Assembly (NCBI GenBank): GCA_934511465.1
Contig: CAKSWG010000011.1
Span: 1 to 57,372, forward strand
Direction: 5' to 3'
DNA length: 57,372 nt
Origin: an uncultured Faecalibacterium sp.
Lineage (GTDB): Bacteria; Bacillota; Clostridia; Oscillospirales; Ruminococcaceae
A program made the position numbers and the translations under genes. Every line of letters starts with the position of its first letter. The stretch's first letter is position 1. Of the stretch, positions 42,278 to 49,840 are shown in pieces. The notes under the pieces were generated by a model. The model was not told where the DNA came from and did no database searches. It saw only the letters and a program-made list of their open reading frames with translations.

Positions 42278-43626
42278 TACGCCTTCTCGAGGTCCTTCTC
42301 GTTTTGCAGCTTTCTGCGCACCACAAAGTAGGCCGGAATGAGGAAGAAGCAGGCAAAGAACCACGCCACCGGGTTTGCGATGCAGGCCGCAAAGTAGCCC
42401 CACAGCGGCACGAACCAGAAGCCCACCATGGCGCGGGCCACCATTTCGGCCACACCGGCAAACATGGCAAGGCCGGAGAAGCCCAGCCCCTGAATGGTGT
42501 AGCGGTAGATGATGAGCACTGCCAGCGGGATGTAGAACACGCTGTTCCAGAAGATGAAGCTCTGGGCGTTGGCCATGATGGCGGTCTCGCCCGCATCGAG
42601 GAACAGGCCGATGAGCAGCTTATCCGTCACGCGCAGGATGAGGAAGGACGCCACGCTGTACACGCAGCCAATGCCGAGGGCGGTGTGTACGCCGCGGTCC
42701 ACACGGCCAAGGTCCCTTGCGCCCATGTTCTGGCTGGCGTAGGTGGTCATGGCGGTGCCGATGCTCTCCAGCGGCACGCTGAGGAACTGCGCGGCCTTGC
42801 TGCCGGCGGTCTGTGCGGCCACGATGTCGCTGCCAAGGCCGTTCACGGCACCTTGCAGCACCACGCTGCCAATGGCCGTGATGCTGCACTGCAGCCCCAT
42901 AGGGATGCCCATGCTGCACAGCTTTGCGCAGTGGGTCAGGCTGAAGCGGCCCTCTTCCCTGCTCCAGCGCAGCTCCGGGTAGTGGCGCAGGATGTACAGC
43001 AGACTGCCAAGGCCCGCTACCGCCTGACTGAACACGGTGGCAAAGGCCGCACCGAACGCGCCCATTTTGAACACGATGATGCACACAAGGTCCAGTCCGA
43101 TGTTTAAAAAGCTCGCCACCAGCAAAAAATACAGCGGGCGCTTGCTGTCGCCCAGCGCACGCATCAGCGCACTGGTGACATTATAAAGCAGGGTGAACGG
43201 GATGCCCCAGAAGATGGTGCGGATGTAGATATCCGCAAGGTCGATGATGTTTTCCGGGGTATTGGTCCACACCAGCACCGAGCGGGTCAGTGCCACCGTG
43301 ACGATGGTAAGCACCACCGCAAAGCCGATGGACAGCCACACGGTGTTGGCCGTGTAGCGGCGCATTTCTTTGTAGTCCCGGGCGCCGAAGGTCCACGAGA
43401 TGGGGATGGAAAAGCCGCAGGCGATGCCGTTCACAAAGCCCAGCACCAGATAATTCAAACCGCCCACGCTGCCCACAGCGGCCAGTGCTTCCACGCCCAC
43501 AAAGCGGCCCACGATGATGGTATCGGCCAGATTGTAGAACTGCTGGAACAAACTGCCCAGCATCAGCGGCACCGCAAATGCAAGGATCAGCTTGAGCGGG
43601 CTGCCCTGAGTCATATCCTTTGTCAT
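42277..43626 (-). CDS. MATE-family multidrug/solute efflux transporter
   Basis: Twelve hydrophobic segments over 449 residues in two MatE halves, of the NorM/DinF-like cation-coupled antiporters. The N terminus MTQGSPLKLILAFAVPLMLGSLFQQFYNLAD is the typical MATE opening, with GRFVGVEALAAVG after it; the second half repeats the pattern (GIPMGLQCSITAIGSVVLQGAVN). ATG 43626 follows GGAGGA at 9 nt; the longer frame has no site. Substrate unknown. It ends exactly at family-B copy B2, which provides its terminator. Confidence 0.9.
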   Translation of the reverse strand: MTKDMTQGSPLKLILAFAVPLMLGSLFQQFYNLADTIIVGRFVGVEALAAVGSVGGLNYLVLGFVNGIACGFSIPISWTFGARDYKEMRRYTANTVWLSIGFAVVLTIVTVALTRSVLVWTNTPENIIDLADIYIRTIFWGIPFTLLYNVTSALMRALGDSKRPLYFLLVASFLNIGLDLVCIIVFKMGAFGAAFATVFSQAVAGLGSLLYILRHYPELRWSREEGRFSLTHCAKLCSMGIPMGLQCSITAIGSVVLQGAVNGLGSDIVAAQTAGSKAAQFLSVPLESIGTAMTTYASQNMGARDLGRVDRGVHTALGIGCVYSVASFLILRVTDKLLIGLFLDAGETAIMANAQSFIFWNSVFYIPLAVLIIYRYTIQGLGFSGLAMFAGVAEMVARAMVGFWFVPLWGYFAACIANPVAWFFACFFLIPAYFVVRRKLQNEKDLEKA

Positions 43627-43708
43627 AGTGTAAAATCCTCCTCCCCGCAGGGAAACCGGGAATCCATTCGCATTCAAAAAGCGTATCTTCGTAATTTTGA
43701 CCGTGAAA

Positions 43709-43736
43709 AACGTCCTGCCGGAAAGGGCAGGACGTT
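43709..43736 (-). terminator. Hairpin after the Fic remnant / before the MATE gene
   Basis: Perfect 11-bp stem AACGTCCTGCC/GGCAGGACGTT with a 6-nt loop. On minus it is followed by TTTTCAC, so it should stop transcripts coming from the antitoxin-Fic remnant. Confidence 0.7.
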
Positions 43737-43853
43737 GGTTTCATTCATGAATGGTATTATAGCGGACCGACGCGGGTTTTACAAGATTTGCATTGCATCA
43801 ACATTTCCGAACTTTTGCCGCAAGAATTGGGCATTTTGCGAGGTGCGGTCCGT

Positions 43854-44008
43854 TTATTCCTGCACGATGCGGGCAAACAGTTTTTTCAGCGGTTCTTCAA
43901 CACCCTGCACGGCGTAGATTGTTGCGATCATCAGTTCATCTTTGTCAACACAGGCAAAGTCCAGTTGATACCCGGCCTGCCCGGCCAGCTGTGTCAGGAA
44001 TACCCCAT
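43854..44008 (-). pseudogene. Fic-domain toxin, internally deleted remnant
   Basis: A start codon at 44008 overlaps the antitoxin stop (TGATG), as in intact pairs, but it reads only MGYS before a TGA. In another frame VFLTQLAGQAGYQLDFACV...EEPLKKLFARIVQE follows; this is the C-terminal helical end of a Fic protein, immediately after the HxFxxGNGRxxR site. The catalytic motif and roughly two thirds of the protein are missing, and the junction also shifts frame. AMP-transferase function must be lost. A 61-residue ORF from 44039 covers the remnant but starts within the antitoxin gene. Confidence 0.75.
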
Positions 44009-44196
44009 CATTCCCTCCGTGCTTCCGGCAGCTGCTCATGATACCGTTTCAGCGTTTCCTTTACCAGCGTATCGGTGTCGATTTTACCTTCCAGATAGCG
44101 TCGGCAATCCTGTTCTGTCTGCTTCGAAACCGTAAGGCCCTCCATTCTTGCTGATGCCATTGCATTGCGCAGAGCCCGTTCCCGCCTTGCCGTCAT
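44008..44196 (-). CDS. VbhA-like antitoxin of a Fic toxin
   Basis: The 62 residues TARRERALRNAMASARMEGL... carry the antitoxin pattern with the (S/T)xxxE(G/N) inhibitory helix, SARMEGL, where the Glu would block the Fic ATP site. TEQDCRRYLEGKIDTDTLV follows. ATG 44196 has AGGAGG at 7 nt; the ATG at 44202 lies on the SD. It is intact although its toxin partner is a remnant, which is the expected order of decay. Confidence 0.75.
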   Translation of the reverse strand: MTARRERALRNAMASARMEGLTVSKQTEQDCRRYLEGKIDTDTLVKETLKRYHEQLPEARRE

Positions 44197-44228
44197 ATCC
44201 ATTCCTCCTCTGTTTTTATCATTATAAC

Positions 44229-44262
44229 AAAAAAAGCCCCGGAAAGAAAGTCTCTCCGGGGA
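44229..44262 (-). terminator. Terminator of the amino-acid ABC transporter operon
   Basis: On the minus strand CCCCGGA...TCCGGGG with a loop of about 12 nt is followed by GCTTTTTTT. Confidence 0.9.
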
Positions 44263-44270
44263 GATCGCGG

Positions 44271-45053
44271 TCATTCTTCGTAATGCGCGAGGAACTGCTT
44301 GGTGCGCTCCTCCTGCGGGTGCTCGATGAGCTGCTTTGCAGGGCCCTGCTCCACCACCACGCCGCCGTCCATGAACAGGATGCGGTCGGCCACGTCGCGG
44401 GCAAAGTGCATCTCGTGGGTCACAATGATCATGGTGGTCTTGCGGTCCGCAAGGTCGCGCAGGACCCGCAGCACCTCGCCGGTCAGCTCCGGGTCAAGGG
44501 CGCTGGTGGGCTCGTCGAAGCAGAGGATGTCCGGGTGCAGGGCCAGTGCGCGGGCAATGGCCACACGCTGCTGCTGGCCGCCGGAAAGCTGGTGCGGGTA
44601 GTGGCCCGCCCGGGCAGAAAGGCCCATCTGGGCCAGAAGCTCCTGCGCCTGCTGCTCCAGCTGGGCGTGGATGGCCTTTTTGCTCGACTTATAGTCCGGG
44701 CGCTCCTTGGCCAGCAGCTCGCCCGCCAGCATCACATTCTGCAAGGCGGTGTACTGCGGGAAGAGGTTGAAGTTCTGGAACACAAGGCCAAAGTGCAGGC
44801 GTTTTTTGCGCACCTCGCTCTCCCGCTGGGTGGCGGGGTCGGCGGCGTCCCACATGGTCTCGCCGTTCACTTTGATGATGCCGGTGTCCGGCCGCTCCAG
44901 AAAGTTCAGGCAGCGCAGCAGGGTGGTCTTGCCGGAGCCGGACGAGCCGATGATGGCCAGCGCCTCGCCCTGCTCAAGGTTGAGCGAAATGTCTTTGAGC
45001 ACCTTGGTGTCGCCAAAGTTTTTGCCGATGCCGGAGGCTTCAAGCAATGCCAT
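44271..45053 (-). CDS. Polar amino-acid ABC transporter ATP-binding protein
   Basis: GlnQ/HisP-type ATPase of 260 residues. Walker A is IIGSSGSGKTTLLR, the signature LSGGQQQRVAIARAL, Walker B ILCFDEPTSALDPEL and the H loop VTHEMHFA. An insert (RESEVRKKRLHFGLVFQNF) of the TcyN/PEB1C subgroup is seen before the Q loop. ATG 45053 lies 21 nt after the permease gene. Last gene of the operon. Confidence 0.92.
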   Translation of the reverse strand: MALLEASGIGKNFGDTKVLKDISLNLEQGEALAIIGSSGSGKTTLLRCLNFLERPDTGIIKVNGETMWDAADPATQRESEVRKKRLHFGLVFQNFNLFPQYTALQNVMLAGELLAKERPDYKSSKKAIHAQLEQQAQELLAQMGLSARAGHYPHQLSGGQQQRVAIARALALHPDILCFDEPTSALDPELTGEVLRVLRDLADRKTTMIIVTHEMHFARDVADRILFMDGGVVVEQGPAKQLIEHPQEERTKQFLAHYEE

Positions 45054-45074
45054 GATGTTGTTTCCTCCCTTTCA

Positions 45075-45743
45075 TCAGCGGAAATAATCCAGTTTCTTTT
45101 CGGCCCAGCCAAACAGCAGAGTCAGCGCGCCCACGAACACCAGAAAGAAGATGGCGGTGGAGAACAGCGGCCAGATCAGGCCCTTTGCGCTGTACTCCTT
45201 GGCCATCATGATGATCTCTTTGTTGGCAATGGTGTTTGCCAGCGAGGTGTCCTTGACAAGGGTGATCACTTCGTTGCCCATGGGGGCCAGAATGCGCTTG
45301 ACCACCTGCAACAGGGTCACTTTGAAAAAGATCTGCGTCTTGGTCATGCCCAGCACCTGACCGGCTTCGGTCTGGCCCTTGGGGACGGCCTCGATGCCGC
45401 CGCGGTAAATTTCCGAGAAGTAGCAGGCGTAGTTGATGGCAAAGGCCACCACCGCCGCCACCATACGTCCACCGGAGCCGGAAGGCCAAGGGTTATTCAT
45501 GCCCAGCAGGCCCGGGCCCAGATAAATGACGATGATCTGCAACATCAGCGGCGTGCCGCGAATGACCCACACAAAGGTCTTGACTGCGCCGGAAAGCGGC
45601 TTGCACCGGCTCATGGAGCCGAAGGCCACCACCAGACCCAGCGGCAGCGCAAACAGCAGGGTCAAGGCAAACAGCTCACAGTTGAGCAGGAACGCGCCGG
45701 AAAGACGCCCAAGGATCACAGACACAAAAACACACCCATCCAT
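45075..45743 (-). CDS. Polar amino-acid ABC transporter permease
   Basis: HisM-type permease of 222 residues with about five hydrophobic segments. The His/Glu/Gln/Arg permease signature is present (FALTLLFALPLGLVVAFG at the start, WVIRGTPLMLQIIVIYLG, and the EAA loop EAGQVLGMTKTQIFFKVTLLQ). The start at ATG 45743 has no clear SD, so expression may depend on the upstream gene or a downstream GTG start. Only one permease gene is seen, so it should homodimerise. Confidence 0.9.
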   Translation of the reverse strand: MDGCVFVSVILGRLSGAFLLNCELFALTLLFALPLGLVVAFGSMSRCKPLSGAVKTFVWVIRGTPLMLQIIVIYLGPGLLGMNNPWPSGSGGRMVAAVVAFAINYACYFSEIYRGGIEAVPKGQTEAGQVLGMTKTQIFFKVTLLQVVKRILAPMGNEVITLVKDTSLANTIANKEIIMMAKEYSAKGLIWPLFSTAIFFLVFVGALTLLFGWAEKKLDYFR

Positions 45744-45756
45744 CCGTTTTTAACAA

Positions 45757-45786
45757 AGGGAACGCCCCGCTCAGGGGGCGCTCCAC
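45757..45786 (-). promoter_or_regulatory. Stem-loop between binding-protein and permease genes
   Basis: On the minus strand GAGCGCCCC (45783-45775) pairs with GGGGCGTTC (45768-45760), with no T run. Hairpins in this position of ABC operons typically protect the upstream mRNA and lower permease expression relative to the binding protein. Confidence 0.55.
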
Positions 45787-45805
45787 TCATTTTAAATGTA
45801 AATGC

Positions 45806-46642
45806 TTAATCGGCCAGAGCCAGATCGTACTTGTCGGCCAGAGCCTGCATGGTGCCGTCCGCCTTCAGCTCGTCAAAGGCGGCATCCACAGCGGCGGCGG
45901 CATCGCTGCCCTTGCGGAAGGCCACGCCGTACTCCTCGGCGTTCAACTCGTCCACGATCTTGAGGCTTGCGTAGTCGGTGCCTTCACCGATCATGGCGTT
46001 GGCCAGCGTCAGGTCCAGCACGGCGGCATCGGCGGTGCCTGCGGCAACCTCCATCAGGCAGTCGGTCTGCACGCTCTTGGAGACGTAATCGGCCTGTGCA
46101 AGGTTCTCGTCGCCCTCAATGGCGGCTTCACCGGCGGAACCGGCCTCGGCTACCACGGTCTTGCCCACCAGATCGGCGGTGGAAGCATAATCGGTGCCAT
46201 CCTTCACCACCACCACCTGTGCGTTCTTGGCGTAGGCCTTGGTGGTGGCGGTGTTGGCCATGATGTCGTCGGTCAGGGTCATGCCGTTCCAGATGCAGTC
46301 GATGCTCTTGGCGTCCAGCTCCACCACCTTGGTGTCCCAGTTGATCTCCACGAACTCCGGCTCCACACCCAGCTTTTCGCACACGGCGGTGGCCAGCTCG
46401 GTATCAAAACCGGTAAAGTTGCCGTCCGCATCGGTGTAGTTCATGGGCTCGTAGACGGTGTAGCCGATCACCATTTTGCCCTTGCCCTTGATGTAGTCCA
46501 GATCGCCGGCGGCGGTCTGGGATGCGGCTGCGCTGCCGGAAGCGGCAGAAGATGCCACGGCGGAAGTGGATGCGGCACCGCCGCAGGCGGCAAGGCTCAG
46601 TGCCATGGCACCGGCCAGAAATGCAGAGACGATACGTTTCAT
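45806..46642 (-). CDS. Amino-acid ABC transporter substrate-binding lipoprotein
   Basis: Family 3 solute-binding protein of 278 residues. The signal peptide ends in the lipobox SLAACGG (Cys20), followed by a Ser/Ala-rich tether. The binding domain starts KGKMVIGYTVYEPMNYTD and has GFDTELATAVCEKLG, SIDCIWNGMTLTDDIM and GSAGEAAIEG. ATG 46642 follows GGGAGGAAA. Ligand unknown; cystine or a polar amino acid would suit the subgroup. First gene of the operon, preceded by a promoter and a palindrome. Confidence 0.92.
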   Translation of the reverse strand: MKRIVSAFLAGAMALSLAACGGAASTSAVASSAASGSAAASQTAAGDLDYIKGKGKMVIGYTVYEPMNYTDADGNFTGFDTELATAVCEKLGVEPEFVEINWDTKVVELDAKSIDCIWNGMTLTDDIMANTATTKAYAKNAQVVVVKDGTDYASTADLVGKTVVAEAGSAGEAAIEGDENLAQADYVSKSVQTDCLMEVAAGTADAAVLDLTLANAMIGEGTDYASLKIVDELNAEEYGVAFRKGSDAAAAVDAAFDELKADGTMQALADKYDLALAD

Positions 46643-46688
46643 AACAGGTTTCCTCCCTCGTTATTTCCCAAAAGATGTTCCCTCTCGG

Positions 46689-46710
46689 TTTAGCATTTTA
46701 TCATGCTAAA
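46689..46710. promoter_or_regulatory. Palindromic operator upstream of the ABC operon
   Basis: TTTAGCAT-6-ATGCTAAA is a perfect 8+8 inverted repeat, about 20 bp downstream of the predicted -10 box, overlapping the early transcribed region. It is a candidate repressor operator for amino-acid-responsive control. Confidence 0.55.
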
Positions 46711-46728
46711 GTGTTAAACCGTGACTAT

Positions 46729-46757
46729 AGAATAGCGCGTTTGCCGCCGTTTGGCAA
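46729..46757 (-). promoter_or_regulatory. Promoter of the amino-acid ABC operon
   Basis: On the minus strand TTGCCA (46757-46752) and TATTCT (46734-46729) are separated by 17 bp. A TATAGT shifted five bases downstream is an alternative -10. Confidence 0.5.
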
Positions 46758-46854
46758 GAGGAAAACGAGAATTTTTGCAGTTTGACATGCAAGAGCCGTT
46801 TTGGCAGCGGTTTCTTGCACATTTTGCACAAAGTGTTTTTTCTTTTGAGGGGAT

Positions 46855-47520
46855 ACGATTTAGAAATGTCTCCGCTTCGCTCTGACATATTTAAGGTAAC
46901 AATATTTTTAATATTGCAAACAAGCCAGCCCTGCGGGGCTGGCTTGTTTGCTTTTTCACGGGAAGGGTCGTAACGGCAAGCTGCATCTGCTGACGCCAGC
47001 CCCCTGCGGGAGCATTCGCGTCAGCATGAAAACATGCTGTTGCTCTTACGTTTTGTCGCGTAAGCGACTTAAAATCGGCGGAACACAAAAAATCCTCTAG
47101 CGAAGCGACTTGGATTTTTTGTATGGAGCCCAACTGCTTTGGGGTTAAAAGGGGCGTGCAGCCCCTTTTTCATGGATCCAGCGCGTTGAAAGTAGCGGAG
47201 ACCTTGCCGCGCTGAACACGCGGCATTTGCTTTGCAAACCGGTCTGCGGCTTAAAAGCCCCACTGGGGCTTTCATGCCCTGCGGGCACCGCCGTCCTTTC
47301 TGGTTCTCTTTTGGCACGCAAAAGAGAACGTATCCGGCGGCAATGCTTTTTTGCAAAAGGCATCAAGCCTGCCCCCACGCGAAAACGCTCTGCACGGGAA
47401 GCACTCCCCTTCCCCGTGAAAAAGTAACTCCGGAAAATCCGCAGATTTTCCGGAGTTACAAATATCAAAAATAATATTACATTAAATAGTGTCAGAGCGA
47501 AGCGGAGACGATTTCAAATC
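46855..47520. repeat. Family B element, copy B3 (666 bp, both ends)
   Basis: The left end is ACGATTTAGAAATGTCTCCG and the right end is its near inverted copy. H1 stems are TGTC/GACA. H2 is 36 nt at each end: 46916-46951 (arms GCAAACAAGCCAGCCC and partner) and 47424-47459 (arms GTAACTCCGGAAAATC and partner). Both have 16-bp arms and a TGCG loop although the arms share little sequence; CTTTTTCACGGG follows each. The centre (47188-47365) is an almost exact inverted copy of 52190-52365. It contains no convincing gene. Its right end lies 1 nt from the galU stop. Confidence 0.8.
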
Positions 47521-47521
47521 C

Positions 47522-48397
47522 TTACAGCGTCTTGCAGAACTCTTTCAGGTATGCGCGGAACGCTTCGCCGATCTCCGGGTGCTGCAACGCCAGCTCCACC
47601 TGCGCTTCCACCACCTTGAGCTTGTTGCCCATGTCGTAGTGCTTGCCGGTAAACTCCACTGCCGTCATGCCGCCGTAGCTGCGGGCATACTCGGCCATGG
47701 CGTCGGTCAGCTGGATCTCGCCGCCTGCACCGGGCTTGGTGCGGGCAAGGATGTCGTAGATCTCCGGGGTCAGCAGCACGCGGCCCAGAATGGAATAGTT
47801 GCTGAACTCCTGCCCCTTCTTGGGCTTTTCGATCATATCATCCACAAAGAAGTAGTTGTCGTGGATGGGGGTGGTCTTTAAGCTGCAATAGCGGCTCACA
47901 TCCTCCCAAGGCACGGCGGAAACACCTGCCGCCGGGCGTCCGAACTCTTCGTAGGCGCGGATCAGCTGGGCGCACACCGGGTCCTCGCCCCAGATCACAT
48001 CGTCGCCGTAGATCACCACAAACGGGTCGTCGCCGGTAAAGGCCTTTGCCATGCTCACGGCGTGGCCCAGACCCAAGGTCTGGTGCTGGCGCACGAACAT
48101 GATGTTGGCCAGATCGGAGATGCCAAGGCACTGCTCCAGCATCTTTTCCTTGCCGGGCACGGAAAGCTTTGCCTCCAGCTCCGGGCTGCGGTCGAAGTGG
48201 TCCTCGATGATGCCCTGATTGCGGCTGAGGATGATGAGGATATCTGTGATGCCGGAGCGCACGGCCTCTTCCACCAGATACTGGATGGCGGGCTTGTCCA
48301 CGATGGGCAGCATACCCTTGGGCATGGCCTTGGTAGCGGGCAGCACACGGGTGCCGAGACCCGCAGCAGGGATAACAGCCTTGGTGACTTTCTTCAT
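47522..48397 (-). CDS. galU: UTP-glucose-1-phosphate uridylyltransferase (GalU)
   Basis: Makes UDP-glucose for polysaccharide and glycolipid synthesis. The N-terminal nucleotide site is VIPAAGLGTRVLPATKAMPKGMLPI, followed by IVDKPAIQYLVEEAV, DDVIWGEDPV and the sugar-binding EKPKKGQEFSNYSILGRVL. Length 291 is typical. ATG 48397 follows AAGGAG. It lies 53 nt downstream of the RING-finger gene on the same strand. Confidence 0.94.
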   Translation of the reverse strand: MKKVTKAVIPAAGLGTRVLPATKAMPKGMLPIVDKPAIQYLVEEAVRSGITDILIILSRNQGIIEDHFDRSPELEAKLSVPGKEKMLEQCLGISDLANIMFVRQHQTLGLGHAVSMAKAFTGDDPFVVIYGDDVIWGEDPVCAQLIRAYEEFGRPAAGVSAVPWEDVSRYCSLKTTPIHDNYFFVDDMIEKPKKGQEFSNYSILGRVLLTPEIYDILARTKPGAGGEIQLTDAMAEYARSYGGMTAVEFTGKHYDMGNKLKVVEAQVELALQHPEIGEAFRAYLKEFCKTL

Positions 48398-48450
48398 GAT
48401 TCAGTTCTCCTTGTATCAAAGTATCCGCCGCGGCGGACGATGCGTCTGGT

Positions 48451-49422
48451 TCAGATCAGGCTTGCCAGAGCCTCGATGTCGGGGCCCATGAATAGGGTGA
48501 CACAGGCGCCCAGCACCATCAGCAGCACCATTGCACCGATCACGGCAGCAATGCTCACGCCGCCCTGTGCAGCCAGAACGACGCGGCGCTGGTTTGCGTC
48601 CGGGAACTCGGCCCGGATGCGGCGGATGCGCGCAGCGGCGCTTTTGCGGTACAGCCACTTGGCAAACAGGGTGCGGAAGAGCATCAGCACAAAGCTGAGC
48701 ACGCTTACAATGCGCGAAAGCACCGCCACGGTGCCGGTGCCAAGGCCCGCCGTCCATGCGCTGCCGGAGGCCTGCATCAAGCCCAGCACGGTGGGGATGG
48801 CCAGCACCAGCTCGGCCGCCAGAAAGCCGAACGCCGGTTTCCACGCCTTGCGGTAGAAAAAGTAGAACGGCCCAAAGAACAGTGCACCAAAGCTCATGGA
48901 GATCTTGGTGTGCTGGAGTTCCATCCGGCTGTAGTCGTTCAGGTAGACGGGTGCAGCCTTGCCGATGTAGGCGTTCCAATCGCTGTAGGGAATGCCGTCG
49001 ATCAGCTCTTCCTTGCCAAAGGCGGCCTGCACGTTGCGGCGGGTGGGCTCTTCCACGGTCTGCTGATACTGGCGGTAGAAGTCGTCGTAGTCAAAGCGGC
49101 CATCCTCCGGGCCGTCAGCGTCCCGTGCGGCAGGCTCCGGACACTGGCTCTCCGGCGGCAGCACGGCACCGCAGCAGCGGCAGCGCGCTTCGGTGCGCAG
49201 GGTGCGCTCGCCGCAGCCCGGGCAGGTGCGCAGCTCTTCTTCTTTGTACGGGAACTTCCATTCGTAGCCTGCGCCGTGGGCGGGCGTGTGGATGCAGCGG
49301 CCAAGCTTTTCGTAGCAATCACGGTGATAGGGTGCGCCGCAGTCCGGGCACACCACGATATCATCGGTGAGCGCCAGCGGCCTGCCGCAGCCTTCGCAGG
49401 GACAGCCATAATATTTCGGCAT
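48451..49422 (-). CDS. Prokaryotic RING-finger membrane protein
   Basis: The 323 residues begin with a treble-clef/RING-like module: CPCEGCGRPL...DDIVVCPDCGAPYHRDCYEKLGRCIHTPAHG, with Cys and His spaced as in prokaryotic RING finger family 1. A second zinc ribbon follows (CPGCGERTLRTEARCRCCG). After a charged linker come three or four membrane helices with the DUF2628-like SFGALFFGPFYFFYRKAWKPAF. The function of these proteins is unknown; a membrane-recruitment or quality-control role is inference. ATG 49422 is preceded by AGGAGGAAATC. It is upstream of galU. Confidence 0.75.
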   Translation of the reverse strand: MPKYYGCPCEGCGRPLALTDDIVVCPDCGAPYHRDCYEKLGRCIHTPAHGAGYEWKFPYKEEELRTCPGCGERTLRTEARCRCCGAVLPPESQCPEPAARDADGPEDGRFDYDDFYRQYQQTVEEPTRRNVQAAFGKEELIDGIPYSDWNAYIGKAAPVYLNDYSRMELQHTKISMSFGALFFGPFYFFYRKAWKPAFGFLAAELVLAIPTVLGLMQASGSAWTAGLGTGTVAVLSRIVSVLSFVLMLFRTLFAKWLYRKSAAARIRRIRAEFPDANQRRVVLAAQGGVSIAAVIGAMVLLMVLGACVTLFMGPDIEALASLI

Positions 49423-49526
49423 GATTTCCTCCTGTTGTGTGGTTCATACTGGTATTATACTCCCCCAAGCGGGAAAAGGAAAGGCAAAAATCTTCAAAAT
49501 TCCAGCAGAATAATCCATTTGCCCCT

Positions 49527-49555
49527 TTACTTTAACACAGATTCTCGGTATACTA
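49527..49555 (+). promoter_or_regulatory. Possible promoter of prfB
   Basis: TTTACT, 17-bp spacer, TATACT. The resulting leader would be about 280 nt and would contain family-A copy A7. Confidence 0.5.
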
Positions 49556-49599
49556 ATGAAGTATCTGTGTATAAACTGTGTCTTTTGGGACACTGGCTC

Positions 49600-49778
49600 G
49601 CCCTCTCAGTCTCGCGTTGCTCGACAGCTCTCCCAAGGGGAGAGCCCTTGGCAAAACCGGAAACTTTGCGTGGACTGCCAAAGCCTCTCTCTTTGACAGC
49701 CTCCCCCGGCCGGGGGAGATGGCACGAAGTGCCAGAAGGGGAACAAGGTGGCATTGCGTAAGCAATGACGGAGAGGGC
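49600..49778. repeat. Family A repeat, extended copy A7 (inverse orientation)
   Basis: Compared with A1 it is turned around. It starts GCCCTCTCAGTC with a GTC...GAC hairpin and GCTCTCCCAAGGGGAGAGC, and ends GTGGCATTGC...GCAATGACGGAGAGGGC. Extra inner hairpins (CTCCCCCGGCCGGGGGAG and GGCACGAAGTGCC) make it longer than other copies. It lies in the prfB leader. Confidence 0.75.
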
Positions 49779-49840
49779 GAGGATGCTGCCCTGTATAAAA
49801 GACTTTACTTTTTATCAGTATTTCGAGAGGAACTTAGAGA

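Noticed and set aside
43854..44039. Independent 61-residue protein
   Set aside because: Its start lies inside the antitoxin gene without an SD, and most of it is the C-terminal end of a Fic toxin.
47145..47468. Overlapping small frames inside family-B elements (for example MLCKPVCGLKAPLG..., also at 52148-52516)
   Set aside because: They exist in both orientations at both copies of the 175-bp module, lack SD sites and simply read through palindromes. The conserved feature is structure, not a protein.
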